NCBI RefSeq assembly: GCF_000597725.1
Contig: NZ_JFBL01000007.1
Location: 62,001 to 126,000 of the forward strand
Direction: 5' to 3'
Source: Sulfurospirillum arcachonense DSM 9755
GTDB taxonomy: Bacteria > Campylobacterota > Campylobacteria > Campylobacterales > Sulfurospirillaceae
DNA length: 64,000 nucleotides
The notes beneath the pieces were generated by a model. The model saw only the letters and a program-made list of their open reading frames with translations. It was not told the origin of the DNA and made no database searches. The translations under genes were made by a program, and so were the position numbers. Positions 36,698 to 45,599 of the stretch are shown here, piece after piece (position 1 is the first letter of the stretch; each line of letters begins with the position of its first letter).

Positions 36698-37128
36698 TTA
36701 TTTAATCCTCTGTAATATTCTTTTATTTGATTTAATACTCTAAGTGTTGTTTCATAATCTTTTTCATCTACTATTTCTCTTAACTCTTTTTCTCTTTTCT
36801 CAAAAATAGGAGCAAGCTCTTCTATATTATTTGCTGTTTTTTTAGTAACATAAATTTTATAAACTCTTCTATCTTCTTCTGAGTTTTTTCTTACTAATGC
36901 ATCTTTTTTTACTAAGCAATCTATCATTCTTGTTATTGTAGTTTTATCCTTATGTAAAACTTCTGATATTTGTGTTTGTGTGCAACCTGGCATTTCATAA
37001 ACCAACTTTAAAAGAAGCCCTTGTTCACTGCTAATTCCAAATTTTTTCAAATATATATTGTGTTCATTTTCCATAATATTTTTGGTGAGTTTAAGCTGAA
37101 ATCCTATACAACTGACTAATTCTTTCAA
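36694..37128 (-). CDS. MarR-family repressor of the efflux operon
   Basis: A 144-residue winged-helix regulator: helices with LKLVYEMPGCTQTQISEVL, the recognition helix KDKTTITRMIDCLV and wing NSEEDRRVYKIYVT. I chose the TTG at 37128 because AAAGGAGG sits right before it; longer starts would run through the operator. It is the first gene of the efflux operon and most likely represses it, releasing when a drug or metabolite binds. Confidence 0.88.
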   Translation of the reverse strand: MKELVSCIGFQLKLTKNIMENEHNIYLKKFGISSEQGLLLKLVYEMPGCTQTQISEVLHKDKTTITRMIDCLVKKDALVRKNSEEDRRVYKIYVTKKTANNIEELAPIFEKREKELREIVDEKDYETTLRVLNQIKEYYRGLNK

Positions 37129-37140
37129 AATACCTCCTTT

Positions 37141-37180
37141 ATGCAATAGTTGCATATACAACCTTTGGCTATGCAACTAT
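37141..37180. promoter_or_regulatory. Inverted-repeat operator for the MarR regulator
   Basis: ATAGTTGCATA (37146-37156) and TATGCAACTAT (37170-37180) form an 11-bp inverted repeat with a 13-base spacer. The outer bases also contain ATGCAA-TAG-TTGCAT (37141-37155), so three half sites stand in series. The block lies just upstream of the marR ribosome site and would cover the promoter. Autorepression by MarR is the natural reading. Confidence 0.75.
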
Positions 37181-37272
37181 ATAAAAATAAACCTTAAAAG
37201 TCAAGAAATAAATTAATATCTAACTTTTTATAAAAAGATATAATAGTTTATTCAAAATACAAAAGAGAAACA

Positions 37273-37587
37273 ATGAGAGAATTAGAAAATTTTCTAAAAG
37301 TAGTGTATAACAATGATTTTGTTGAAGGCCATGAAGTTTTAGAAGACAAATGGAGAGAGTGGAAAAATATACCTAAAAAAAGAGAAGAGAGTTTTATCCT
37401 AAAAGGTCTTATCAATGGTTCGACTGCCTTAGCACTTAAAGTCATGAAAAGAACTGACCCAGCCAACCAAGTATGGGAAACTTTTTTAAAATACTCTTCT
37501 CTTATAGACAAAATAGATTCAAACTATACTTTACTTTACAAAGAAGCTAGAGAACTTCTACATGTAAAGTATAAAGAGTTTTTTTAG
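37273..37587 (+). CDS. DUF309 protein
   Basis: A 104-residue helical protein with the DUF309 core: FVEGHEVLEDKWREWKN followed by FILKGLINGSTALAL and NQVWETFLKY. The family is small, cytosolic and of unknown function. It has its own short upstream region next to the marR operator (divergent) and ends six bases from the convergent M14 peptidase gene. A CTACATGTAA palindrome codes LLHVK near its end. Confidence 0.85.
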   Translation: MRELENFLKVVYNNDFVEGHEVLEDKWREWKNIPKKREESFILKGLINGSTALALKVMKRTDPANQVWETFLKYSSLIDKIDSNYTLLYKEARELLHVKYKEFF

Positions 37588-37593
37588 CTCAAT

Positions 37594-40185
37594 CTATTTG
37601 TTTTCAGGAATATACTGTATAACAACAGGTTCTGAATAATTGGGTACATCATCATAAGTAAAAATTGAAAAATATTTACTTATATCAAGTGCCCCAAAAT
37701 CATCATATGTATAATTATCAGGTCCTGCATAAATCTTTTGTCCATCTTTTTGAGAAGCAGGAAATCTATATGGATTTTTTATAACTTTTGTACCCCTAAA
37801 TCCATTTTCAGTAGGATTTTCCCAAGTAAGTTTAATTTTTCCATTTTCAATAAAAACTTTTGCATTTTTTACTTGTGCAACAGGAAATCTTCTTTTTGCA
37901 ATATGCTCTATTATGAGTTTAGGAGACAAATCTTTATTATTCACTTCCCATGCAACAATTTTATCTTTAATAGATTTTTTTGAAGACGTGGGTTTTAAAA
38001 CAAAAGCTACATCGCTTCTATCTTTTAATTTTTGATTTAATTCACGATTTGAGAATTCATCAAACATAAAATATTGTGTTTGATTGTTCTTTAACTCATT
38101 TGCACTAACATCATATCCTATGTTTTGAATTACTTCTCTATTACTAATACCCTCAAAATCTTTATCGATACTCTCATCTACAAACTCTAAATGAAACCTA
38201 ATATCATCTTTTAAATATATCTTCGTTGAATTTAATTCAAGGTATGCATTCACTATCATTGTCTCATTATATGGAGGAATAGTTCCTAAATTAAACTCCA
38301 TAGTAGAATATATTTTTGATCCATCCTTATCAAATCCAGATATAAGCTCATTCTCTTGTATTTTGTTTTTGCTTATTGTATGAATTATTTTTGGATATAT
38401 TGTTGTGATTTCTGGTTCTAATTTATATGTTAACTCTAATCTTGGTCTATACTCTAAACCTCCACTAAACTTACCATATCCTAAGTCCCATTGCATCATC
38501 TGTTTACTTCTACCAGCTTCTAACTCTTTAGGACCTTCTATTCTAAAGGTTATAAGTCCATTTTGAATTTGCTCATTTAAAGCATCACATTCTAGCCCTG
38601 AAAAATCCCATTTTCTCCAAATCCCTTGAGTAAGTTGATGTGATTTTGTAGGTTTACCTACATATGAAATAATTTTCATATTATCAACTTCATCAAAATT
38701 TGTTATATCCTTGATACTTTGAGGGTCTACAAGTCCTACGTTCCATTCACCATATTTTTCAATTGTAGCAGAAACTCTGTTTATAGGATAAAGACTAAAG
38801 TATGCAGACTTTATTGTAATATTTTTGGGTATTCTTAAAGGATTTATAGTCACTATAGCATATGATACTCCTTTGAGTTGATCAACGCCAACAAATAAAG
38901 AATTAACACCAAAATGCTGAGCATTATTTTTTAATTTTTCTGCTACATAGCCCGTCTTTGATGCTTGTGCATGGTATGTTCTTGTAAATTCATCAAAATC
39001 TGTATCTGTTCGCACTCTTATTTGTGGATAAAAAGCTGATTTTATGGTACGTGATTTATTTACCGCTCTGATGTTATAGTAATAATCAGTACATGATTCT
39101 AAATGTAAATCTGTAAATTCTAAAGACTTTGTTCTTGTAACAAGGTTTGAGCCCATACAAAAACTTTTATCTTTTCTACTTCTATATAATTCAAAATAGA
39201 CATCTTTTTTTGAATTATAGGTCCATTTTAAACTTACACTTGAAGAGCCAACACTATTAATTTCAAAGGAGTCAACTCTTTTTAATTTTGCTTTTTCTCC
39301 ATAATTTGGTACATCATTTAATGCTGAGAGGAGTGCCTCGATGTGCTCTCTTAAATGCTCATTCATATTTCCCATATAATCAGAAATATTCCTGGTACCA
39401 ACTTCAACTACACTTGAGAGTATTCCTTTTGAATGATAAAATTCTCTACCGCTTCCAGAGATAAGTTTTGCAGGAGGTTTTCCTTGATGTATCCCATACT
39501 CTCTATAGGAGACTTTTCTAATTTTTTCAGCCATATTGGCACATAAAATATTAATATCTGTTGTATCAATTGCGTCTTCATGCCTAAAGTCATGTGCTGG
39601 GAAAAATACATTTCCTTGTGAATGATAATCTAGTGCAATAGTTATATTTGAATGAGATTCAACAAAATCTCTGAGTGCTATAGTTTCTGGTTCAGAAAAT
39701 GGAGTTGGACCTCCATAAACATTTGAATTTGGTTTCGTTCCACTTACAAATCCAATGGGAAAGTTCCTATTTAAGTCTACCCCAAAACTTCCATCAGCAT
39801 TTTCTCTTCTATTTTTTCTCCAAAAATTAAAATGACTTCTTGAGTATTCATAACCATCTGGATTTGCACAAGGTACCATATATATGGTGGCTTTTTCTAA
39901 ATAGAGCTGAAGCATCAAATCTTGTTCTAAATTTTCCAATATATATTTGGTAAATTCAACAGCAAGTTCGTGCCCTATCCACTCTCTTGCATGTATAGTT
40001 CCTGTGAAAAATAGTGCTGGTTTTGTATCTGCACTTTTTATATCCTTAGAAATCGTTATTACATTAATTTCTCTTTTTTCCCACGTTTGACCAATAGATT
40101 CTATTTTAAAATGTTTAGGATATGTTTTTTCATACTCTTGGAAAATATTTGTAGATTCATTATACGATTTATATAATTTTTTCAA
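37594..40185 (-). CDS. M14 zinc carboxypeptidase with fibronectin-type and jelly-roll-like regions
   Basis: An 863-residue peptidase. The M14 domain (about 1-300) keeps all key residues: H65 and E68 (TIHAREWIGHE), R140 (VDLNRNFP), third zinc ligand H188 (DYHSQGN) and general base E261 (VVEVGTR). A fibronectin III-like domain follows (about 305-390), then repeat beta domains like DNRLRE modules, and a last FN3-like domain (about 775-863). No signal peptide is seen, odd for these surface-type modules. It is the last gene of the ATP-grasp operon, three bases after the ligase fusion. It may trim a peptide product or modification made by those ligases (inference). Confidence 0.88.
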   Translation of the reverse strand: MKKLYKSYNESTNIFQEYEKTYPKHFKIESIGQTWEKREINVITISKDIKSADTKPALFFTGTIHAREWIGHELAVEFTKYILENLEQDLMLQLYLEKATIYMVPCANPDGYEYSRSHFNFWRKNRRENADGSFGVDLNRNFPIGFVSGTKPNSNVYGGPTPFSEPETIALRDFVESHSNITIALDYHSQGNVFFPAHDFRHEDAIDTTDINILCANMAEKIRKVSYREYGIHQGKPPAKLISGSGREFYHSKGILSSVVEVGTRNISDYMGNMNEHLREHIEALLSALNDVPNYGEKAKLKRVDSFEINSVGSSSVSLKWTYNSKKDVYFELYRSRKDKSFCMGSNLVTRTKSLEFTDLHLESCTDYYYNIRAVNKSRTIKSAFYPQIRVRTDTDFDEFTRTYHAQASKTGYVAEKLKNNAQHFGVNSLFVGVDQLKGVSYAIVTINPLRIPKNITIKSAYFSLYPINRVSATIEKYGEWNVGLVDPQSIKDITNFDEVDNMKIISYVGKPTKSHQLTQGIWRKWDFSGLECDALNEQIQNGLITFRIEGPKELEAGRSKQMMQWDLGYGKFSGGLEYRPRLELTYKLEPEITTIYPKIIHTISKNKIQENELISGFDKDGSKIYSTMEFNLGTIPPYNETMIVNAYLELNSTKIYLKDDIRFHLEFVDESIDKDFEGISNREVIQNIGYDVSANELKNNQTQYFMFDEFSNRELNQKLKDRSDVAFVLKPTSSKKSIKDKIVAWEVNNKDLSPKLIIEHIAKRRFPVAQVKNAKVFIENGKIKLTWENPTENGFRGTKVIKNPYRFPASQKDGQKIYAGPDNYTYDDFGALDISKYFSIFTYDDVPNYSEPVVIQYIPENK

Positions 40186-40188
40186 AGT

Positions 40189-41700
40189 TTATTCTCCTAT
40201 TTTAAATCTTGATTTCATCTCACAAATTTTATTTTTGCCAATTCCTTCTATTGCTCTTAATTCATCGATAGATTTAAATCTCCCTAACTCTTGTTTTTTA
40301 TCTAAAATAAGTTTTGCTAACTTTACGCCTATACCTTTAATTGATTTTAACGATTCACTGTCAACCTTATTAATATTATATCTCATGTCATCTAAACTTT
40401 CATCCCATATCAAAATCATATGCTCATCAATAGATTCAATATCAAGTAAATCAGAAGTATCTGTTAAAATATTACACTTAGCATACTCACAAATTTCAAT
40501 CGCCAAATCTTCTTCCATCCCATGTAGGGTCATTATATCTGTTAAAGTTGCCTCATTTAAATTTATTTTTTTCATCACACAAACCTCTTGATTATCATGC
40601 TCTTTTAATAACTCATCTTCTATTGGTAAATCTTTAGGTTCAACAAGTTTTGGCATATCATATTCTTGACTTTGTTCAGCTATCTCCATATCAAACGTAT
40701 CATTTATATCTTTAATAAAATATGTTCCATCACAACTTGGTTTATATCTACTAAACCCAATATATCTCATTGTTCTTAACAAATTAGAATCAATCTTACC
40801 TAACTCTTCCCATGAATAAAGAGGAACATGAGGTTTTGGAAAAACCCCCTTAGAAAAATCCCACATCAAATACTGACAAATCCAATCTCTTATGTAAGGA
40901 AAAGCTGCAAATGCAGTTGCACACTCTAAGATATAGGGTTTTTCTGTTTTTTTATCAATAACTATATCACAAGCCCAAAATTCTGCTTTTGCTGCCTTAC
41001 TTGTTTCAACTGCAAGTTCAAGTGCACTCATAGGAACATTTTCATAACTCATACTTCCACCTTGACTAGTATTTGTTATCCATTCTCCCTTAGCAGAATA
41101 TCTCCAAAAAGCACATATAGGCTTGTGCCCTATTAACATTATTCTTAAATCTCCGGAATTCTTCATACTAATTGCATTTTGTGTATATATAGGATTATAT
41201 TTTCTTTTTTCTATTAATTCTTGAGCTTCTTTATAGTTATTAACTTTATGAACATAATATCCTCCATAGTTTGATGGACCATAACTTCTTTTTATTACTT
41301 GCGGATATTTTGCCTTTTTTTTCAAATATTCATAACCCTTTTTTTTATTATAAAAAATTTTTGTTTTAGGTGTAGAAAGATTATATTTTTTACAAAATAG
41401 AGTCACATTTTCTTTTGATTTATTTGGAAATTGTGTTTGAATGGATGGTACAAATCTAACATGTGGTAATTCTTTTGCAATTTGAACAAAAGTATCATAC
41501 GCAGTAGCTGGAATATTTCCTATTAATATATCTATTTTCTTTTTTTTCATTTCTTTTATAAATCTATTTTTATCATTTTTCCAATGGTATATAACACTTT
41601 CTATAGGGTCTGGCCAGCCCTTAAAATTTGACTGATCAAAAAATCTTAAAACATAATCTAAATATAAAAATCCTAATTTAGGCAACTTCTGTTTGCTCAT
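40189..41700 (-). CDS. ATP-grasp ligase fused to ComEA-like helix-hairpin-helix repeats
   Basis: A 503-residue protein. The first 320 residues form an ATP-grasp domain: QVIKRSYGPSNYGGYYVHKV, DLRIMLIGHKPICAFWRYS and TNTSQGGSM. The metal motif, normally E-x-N, reads E-C-A (ILECATAFA, near 260), so the second magnesium ligand is missing. From about 375 on there are two helix-hairpin-helix units (INLNEATLTDIMTLHGM and YNINKVDSESLKSIKGIGVKLAKLI, then ELRAIEGIGKNKI), a DNA-binding fold as in ComEA. I chose the ATG at 41700 with AAGGA upstream over the TTG before it. It overlaps the other ligase gene by about 23 bases. Confidence 0.82.
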   Translation of the reverse strand: MSKQKLPKLGFLYLDYVLRFFDQSNFKGWPDPIESVIYHWKNDKNRFIKEMKKKKIDILIGNIPATAYDTFVQIAKELPHVRFVPSIQTQFPNKSKENVTLFCKKYNLSTPKTKIFYNKKKGYEYLKKKAKYPQVIKRSYGPSNYGGYYVHKVNNYKEAQELIEKRKYNPIYTQNAISMKNSGDLRIMLIGHKPICAFWRYSAKGEWITNTSQGGSMSYENVPMSALELAVETSKAAKAEFWACDIVIDKKTEKPYILECATAFAAFPYIRDWICQYLMWDFSKGVFPKPHVPLYSWEELGKIDSNLLRTMRYIGFSRYKPSCDGTYFIKDINDTFDMEIAEQSQEYDMPKLVEPKDLPIEDELLKEHDNQEVCVMKKINLNEATLTDIMTLHGMEEDLAIEICEYAKCNILTDTSDLLDIESIDEHMILIWDESLDDMRYNINKVDSESLKSIKGIGVKLAKLILDKKQELGRFKSIDELRAIEGIGKNKICEMKSRFKIGE

Positions 41701-42625
41701 CAAATATCCTTTCTTTTTGTATCGCTTTTTGAGTTTTTTTATCTATTAAATCAACTATCAAATCTATTTTTTTATCATTAAAATTTAATCCCATTTTCTC
41801 TTGTTCTGGTGTTGCGAATGCAGGGATACCATTGACTTCTAATACTAAATATTCTTCATGTTCTCTATCATATATAATATCAATTCCAGCTATATCCAAA
41901 CCTGCTATTTTGGCTGCTTGAAGTGCCAAATTAGCAACTTCATCATTCAATTCTCTTTTAAAAATAGAACCTCCACTTGTAATATTTGTTCTCCAATCAC
42001 CTATTCCAGCACGTCTTCCATAACAACCCACCAATTTTCCATTAACAACATCTACTCTATAATCTGTATTGTCGTAATCTATAAATTTTTCAACATAAAA
42101 GTACCTTAAATCCATTTGATTTAAAAAAGGCATTACCATATCTAATGTTTCTTGACTATCTATTTTAGTAAGGCCTACACCACCCCAACCATCTGTAGGT
42201 TTATATACCATCTTTTTCCAATTTGCAATTAAAAACTGTAAATAATGAATATCATCTCTATGACATAAATTATAATTTGCTGTTTTTATGCCATTATTAC
42301 TAAGTAAAAAAGAAGTTTGAAATTTATCTTCTGTTAATTCAAATGATTCATAAGAATTTAAAGTGGGGATTATTCTATTTAATGCCTTATACAAATACAT
42401 TTGGTATTGTGTTTGTTCTCCTGCATTATAAGAAAAATAAAGATCTAATTGATTCATATTAACATCATTGCAAACTATATTTTTATTTTTTGCTAAAGCA
42501 TTTCTTAAATTTAAATCAGTAATTGTTTGGATTTCTCTTTCTCGAAGCTTTTTTACTATTTTTTCTTGAATAACAGCTCCACCACCATTTGAATATAACC
42601 ACATCCCAATTTTTCTTTTATACAT
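41678..42625 (-). CDS. RimK-like ATP-grasp amide ligase
   Basis: A 315-residue ATP-grasp enzyme with the full active site: ATP-binding lysine in MVYKPTDGWGGVGL (about 142), WRTNITSGGS like the RimK WRTN element, and the metal motif E263-x-N265 (VLEVNGIPAF). Enzymes of this family join an amino acid to a peptide or protein carboxylate through an acyl phosphate. It lies second in a four-gene operon between the M20 peptidase and the ligase/HHH fusion. The acceptor is unknown. Confidence 0.87.
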   Translation of the reverse strand: MYKRKIGMWLYSNGGGAVIQEKIVKKLREREIQTITDLNLRNALAKNKNIVCNDVNMNQLDLYFSYNAGEQTQYQMYLYKALNRIIPTLNSYESFELTEDKFQTSFLLSNNGIKTANYNLCHRDDIHYLQFLIANWKKMVYKPTDGWGGVGLTKIDSQETLDMVMPFLNQMDLRYFYVEKFIDYDNTDYRVDVVNGKLVGCYGRRAGIGDWRTNITSGGSIFKRELNDEVANLALQAAKIAGLDIAGIDIIYDREHEEYLVLEVNGIPAFATPEQEKMGLNFNDKKIDLIVDLIDKKTQKAIQKERIFDEQTEVA

Positions 42626-42636
42626 AACAACCTCAT

Positions 42637-43737
42637 TTATATATTGGTCTTTTGAAAATAGCTTAGAATAGTCGTCATCATTTTTATTCTTTGAATAAAC
42701 GAACTTTTTAATGCTCTTTCATTGTTTGTATGATCCCCATCACCAAAAGGACCGAAGCCATCAAGAGTTGTAACTCCCATGTGTGCCATTATATTAGCAT
42801 CACTTACACCACCTCTCCTTTGTGTATATATTCTTTCGTTAATTAGTCTTTCAAAAAGTCTTATTAACTCAAACTGTTTTTTATTCTCTTGCATAACATT
42901 TCTTTGAATTACACAATTTGCAGTTGATTTTGTTCCAGCCACATATGAAAAATCTGTAATTCTTTCTACTTCTTTTATAATACGTTTTTTTTCATCTTCA
43001 GTATTAAATCTAAACTCCATCATCATTTCACAATGAGGAGATACTGTATTGATACCTATTCCCCCTTCAATTTTCCCAACGTTAACAATAGTCCCTTTAT
43101 CAAAATCCATTAGTTTTGAATACTCTTGAAGTTTATATGCAGCTTCTAGATTTGCATTAATTCCTTTTTGGTATGAAGTACCAGCATGAGATGCTTTTCC
43201 TTCAACTCTTATAATATATCTTCCTACACCCTTTCTTGCAGTTACTAATTCAAGTTTTTCTCCTGCAGCTTCAAATACAAAACAGTAATCATAATTTTTT
43301 GCTAATGAAGAAGTCAAAAGAGAAGAATCATCACTACCTGTCTCTTCATCTGAAACTAATAAATAATCAATATTTGTTATTTTTTGATTTTGTTTGTATA
43401 TATTTCTAAGTGCTTCAAGTGCAACTATATTTCCACCTTTCATGTCGCAGACACCTGGCCCATAAATATACTCATCGTCTTCACTGAATCCTTCAAAATA
43501 GCCATTTGGGAAAACTGTATCATTATGTCCTAAAAGCAATATATTTGGTAAATTTTCTTTTTTCGGGCTTACATGTAAATGATGATCACCTATAAGTTCT
43601 CTGTTATAAGTAATTGTTTTAAATCCTAACTCTTCTAACCATCCAGACATAATTTGACTCACTTCATCTACACCAGCTTTATTTTGCGTATATGAATTTA
43701 TAGTAACGATTTTTTCTAAATCTAATAGATACTTCAT
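42637..43737 (-). CDS. M20-family metallopeptidase
   Basis: A 366-residue peptidase like carboxypeptidase G2: LLGHNDTVFP (HxD), GPGVCDMKGG (bridging Asp), SDEETGSDDSS (Glu base and ligand), the dimerisation domain with KASHAGTSYQKGINANLE, and a final histidine in GDGDHTNNERA. It is cytosolic with no signal. It is the first gene of the operon and probably removes or recycles a residue of the peptide made by the ATP-grasp enzymes. Confidence 0.88.
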   Translation of the reverse strand: MKYLLDLEKIVTINSYTQNKAGVDEVSQIMSGWLEELGFKTITYNRELIGDHHLHVSPKKENLPNILLLGHNDTVFPNGYFEGFSEDDEYIYGPGVCDMKGGNIVALEALRNIYKQNQKITNIDYLLVSDEETGSDDSSLLTSSLAKNYDYCFVFEAAGEKLELVTARKGVGRYIIRVEGKASHAGTSYQKGINANLEAAYKLQEYSKLMDFDKGTIVNVGKIEGGIGINTVSPHCEMMMEFRFNTEDEKKRIIKEVERITDFSYVAGTKSTANCVIQRNVMQENKKQFELIRLFERLINERIYTQRRGGVSDANIMAHMGVTTLDGFGPFGDGDHTNNERALKSSFIQRIKMMTTILSYFQKTNI

Positions 43738-43775
43738 AATAATTTCCTATCTAAAGTAAATTATTATATACTATG

Positions 43776-43807
43776 AATGATTAATAATCAAGATATAATT
43801 AATCATT
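43776..43807. promoter_or_regulatory. Inverted repeat upstream of the M20/ATP-grasp operon
   Basis: AATGATTAAT and ATTAATCATT form a 10-bp inverted repeat with a 12-base spacer, 38-70 bases upstream of the M20 start. It may be an operator for this operon; it lacks the GC content of a good terminator. Confidence 0.45.
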
Positions 43808-43814
43808 TTTAATA

Positions 43815-43847
43815 AAAAACAATTAATTATAAATAATTATTGTTTTT
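43815..43847 (-). terminator. A/T-rich hairpin after the TauE-like gene
   Basis: AAAAACAAT..ATTGTTTTT arms extend inward with TAATTA elements (one base bulged), giving a long A/T hairpin followed by T residues on the minus strand. It lies just past the TauE-like stop at 43855 and could end the long housekeeping transcript. Confidence 0.5.
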
Positions 43848-43854
43848 ACTTATA

Positions 43855-44598
43855 TTATTTTATAAAAAATTTAATTATGAGGTAACAAGAGAGAATCCAT
43901 AAACTAAGCCGTAATATCTTTGCATACAAGTTTTCATCAAGCTTAGCTCTAATTTTTAATCCTAGAAATAATCCAATTAAAGAGATTGTTACAATCGGTA
44001 TCATAAGTAATAAAAACTTTGAAGAAAAACTTCCATATATACCAAATATAACTATTTGAATTGCTTTACTAATAAAAAAACAAAAATTCATTACAATAAT
44101 GGACTTTTCTTTTGGTATTTTACTTTCTATTATATAAATGATAAGCACTGGAATCATTATATTTACAAGTCCACTTACAATCCCACTGAAGAATCCAAAA
44201 CTAATCATTAGTAGTTTTGGATTTTTTTGTATACTCTCATAAAGAGAAAATTTCATATGACCTGTATTTAAATATAAAAGTATTACTGAAGCTAAAATAA
44301 GAGTATACGCATCATTGTAAAATACAATAAGAAAATTTGTTCCAATAAAACTTCCTATAAGAACAAAAAGTATAAGTAACCAATACTCTTGCCAAACTTC
44401 TCTAAAATTCCCACTTTTTTTTATTACATTAGCATTGACAATCATCGTTGGGAAAAGTGTATAAAGAACAGATTCTTTAAGAGTTAAAAAGATAGATAAA
44501 AGAGGAGTTGCGACCATAGGAAAACCAAATCCTAATATGCCATGTGCTAAACCTGCTCCAAAAAAAACAATTATTTCAAATAAGACTAAATTCTCCAT
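43855..44598 (-). CDS. TauE/SafE-family membrane permease
   Basis: A 247-residue membrane protein with about eight hydrophobic helices and the family hallmark GLAHGILGFGFPMVATPLLS near the start and SGLVNIMIPVLIIYI later. The family exports sulfite, sulfoacetate or other organic anions. It overlaps ribD by 13 bases at the tail of the translation-factor operon, an odd location. A role in protecting against sulfite in a sulfite-respiring cell is possible but unproven. Confidence 0.85.
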   Translation of the reverse strand: MENLVLFEIIVFFGAGLAHGILGFGFPMVATPLLSIFLTLKESVLYTLFPTMIVNANVIKKSGNFREVWQEYWLLILFVLIGSFIGTNFLIVFYNDAYTLILASVILLYLNTGHMKFSLYESIQKNPKLLMISFGFFSGIVSGLVNIMIPVLIIYIIESKIPKEKSIIVMNFCFFISKAIQIVIFGIYGSFSSKFLLLMIPIVTISLIGLFLGLKIRAKLDENLYAKILRLSLWILSCYLIIKFFIK

Positions 44599-45599
44599 GT
44601 CTTTTTATACCATGTTAAGGTATCATTTTCAATAGGCATACTAAAAAATTCTTTAAGATTTTGTTCTAGAGTAATTTTATTGCCATTTTTCTCATAACTT
44701 GAACGATATACTAAAATATAATCAACCATATCTTTAATAGCTTCATACATTCCAAAACCACCTTCTATCATAACAAATTTATACTCTTTTATTTTATCTA
44801 AATTATCTTCTATAAATACCTCTCTATTTTTTATATTAAAAAGAGGTATATTTTTATCGATGTTTTTTTCTTTTGAGTAAATTAAAACATCAGGTGCTTT
44901 ACCATTGACCATCCTAGCATCTAAGGTAGGTCTATCAACTCGTACTGTATTACCACCAATAACAAGTAAATCACACTTGTCACGTAAGGCATGAACATGA
45001 GTTCTTGAAGCTTTTCCTGTAATTATGCCACCGTCGATAACATTGTTTTTACTCATTGCTATTTTAAAAAAGACAAAAGTATCTTTTTGCCATATACTAA
45101 ATGACTCTAATAATTCATCACATTTTTCTTTTAATATACCTATATCAACATTAATTCCAGCAGATTCTAAAGTCTTGACTCCACCACTTGCTTGCTTATT
45201 TATATCTAACGAGCCTATTACAACTCTTTTAAATTTCAACTCTTTTATTAGCTGTGAACAAGCTGGTGTTTTTCCTATATGATTACAAGGCTCAAGTGTG
45301 ACATATATAGTTTTATCACTAAAAATTCCATTATGATTTTTTAATAAATAATCATGTATCTCGTGAGAGTTAACTATATTTTCTATATTTGTATCATGTG
45401 AAATTTTTAGATAAGCATTTTTTATAGCATTTACTTCTGCATGAGGTAAACCTGCAAATTGGTGAACACCTGTTGCTATAAGATTTGAATTTTTATCTGC
45501 TATTGCTGTACCGACAGCTGGATTTGGAAAAGTCAACCCTTGATAAGCCCACGCTTTATCAAGGGCAAGTTGCATAAAATATTCGTCTATGTTTACCAT
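44586..45599 (-). CDS. ribD: Riboflavin deaminase/reductase
   Basis: Bifunctional RibD performs the deamination and reduction steps after GTP cyclohydrolase II. The N-terminal deaminase has zinc ligands in LPHAEVNAI and EPCNHIGKTPACSQL. The C-terminal reductase domain (about 150-337) has SRTHVHALRDKCD and VIGGNTVRVDRPTLDAR. Its start overlaps the rimP stop by 7 bases. The C-terminal part is a bit short compared with E. coli (367 residues). Confidence 0.93.
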   Translation of the reverse strand: MVNIDEYFMQLALDKAWAYQGLTFPNPAVGTAIADKNSNLIATGVHQFAGLPHAEVNAIKNAYLKISHDTNIENIVNSHEIHDYLLKNHNGIFSDKTIYVTLEPCNHIGKTPACSQLIKELKFKRVVIGSLDINKQASGGVKTLESAGINVDIGILKEKCDELLESFSIWQKDTFVFFKIAMSKNNVIDGGIITGKASRTHVHALRDKCDLLVIGGNTVRVDRPTLDARMVNGKAPDVLIYSKEKNIDKNIPLFNIKNREVFIEDNLDKIKEYKFVMIEGGFGMYEAIKDMVDYILVYRSSYEKNGNKITLEQNLKEFFSMPIENDTLTWYKKTWRI

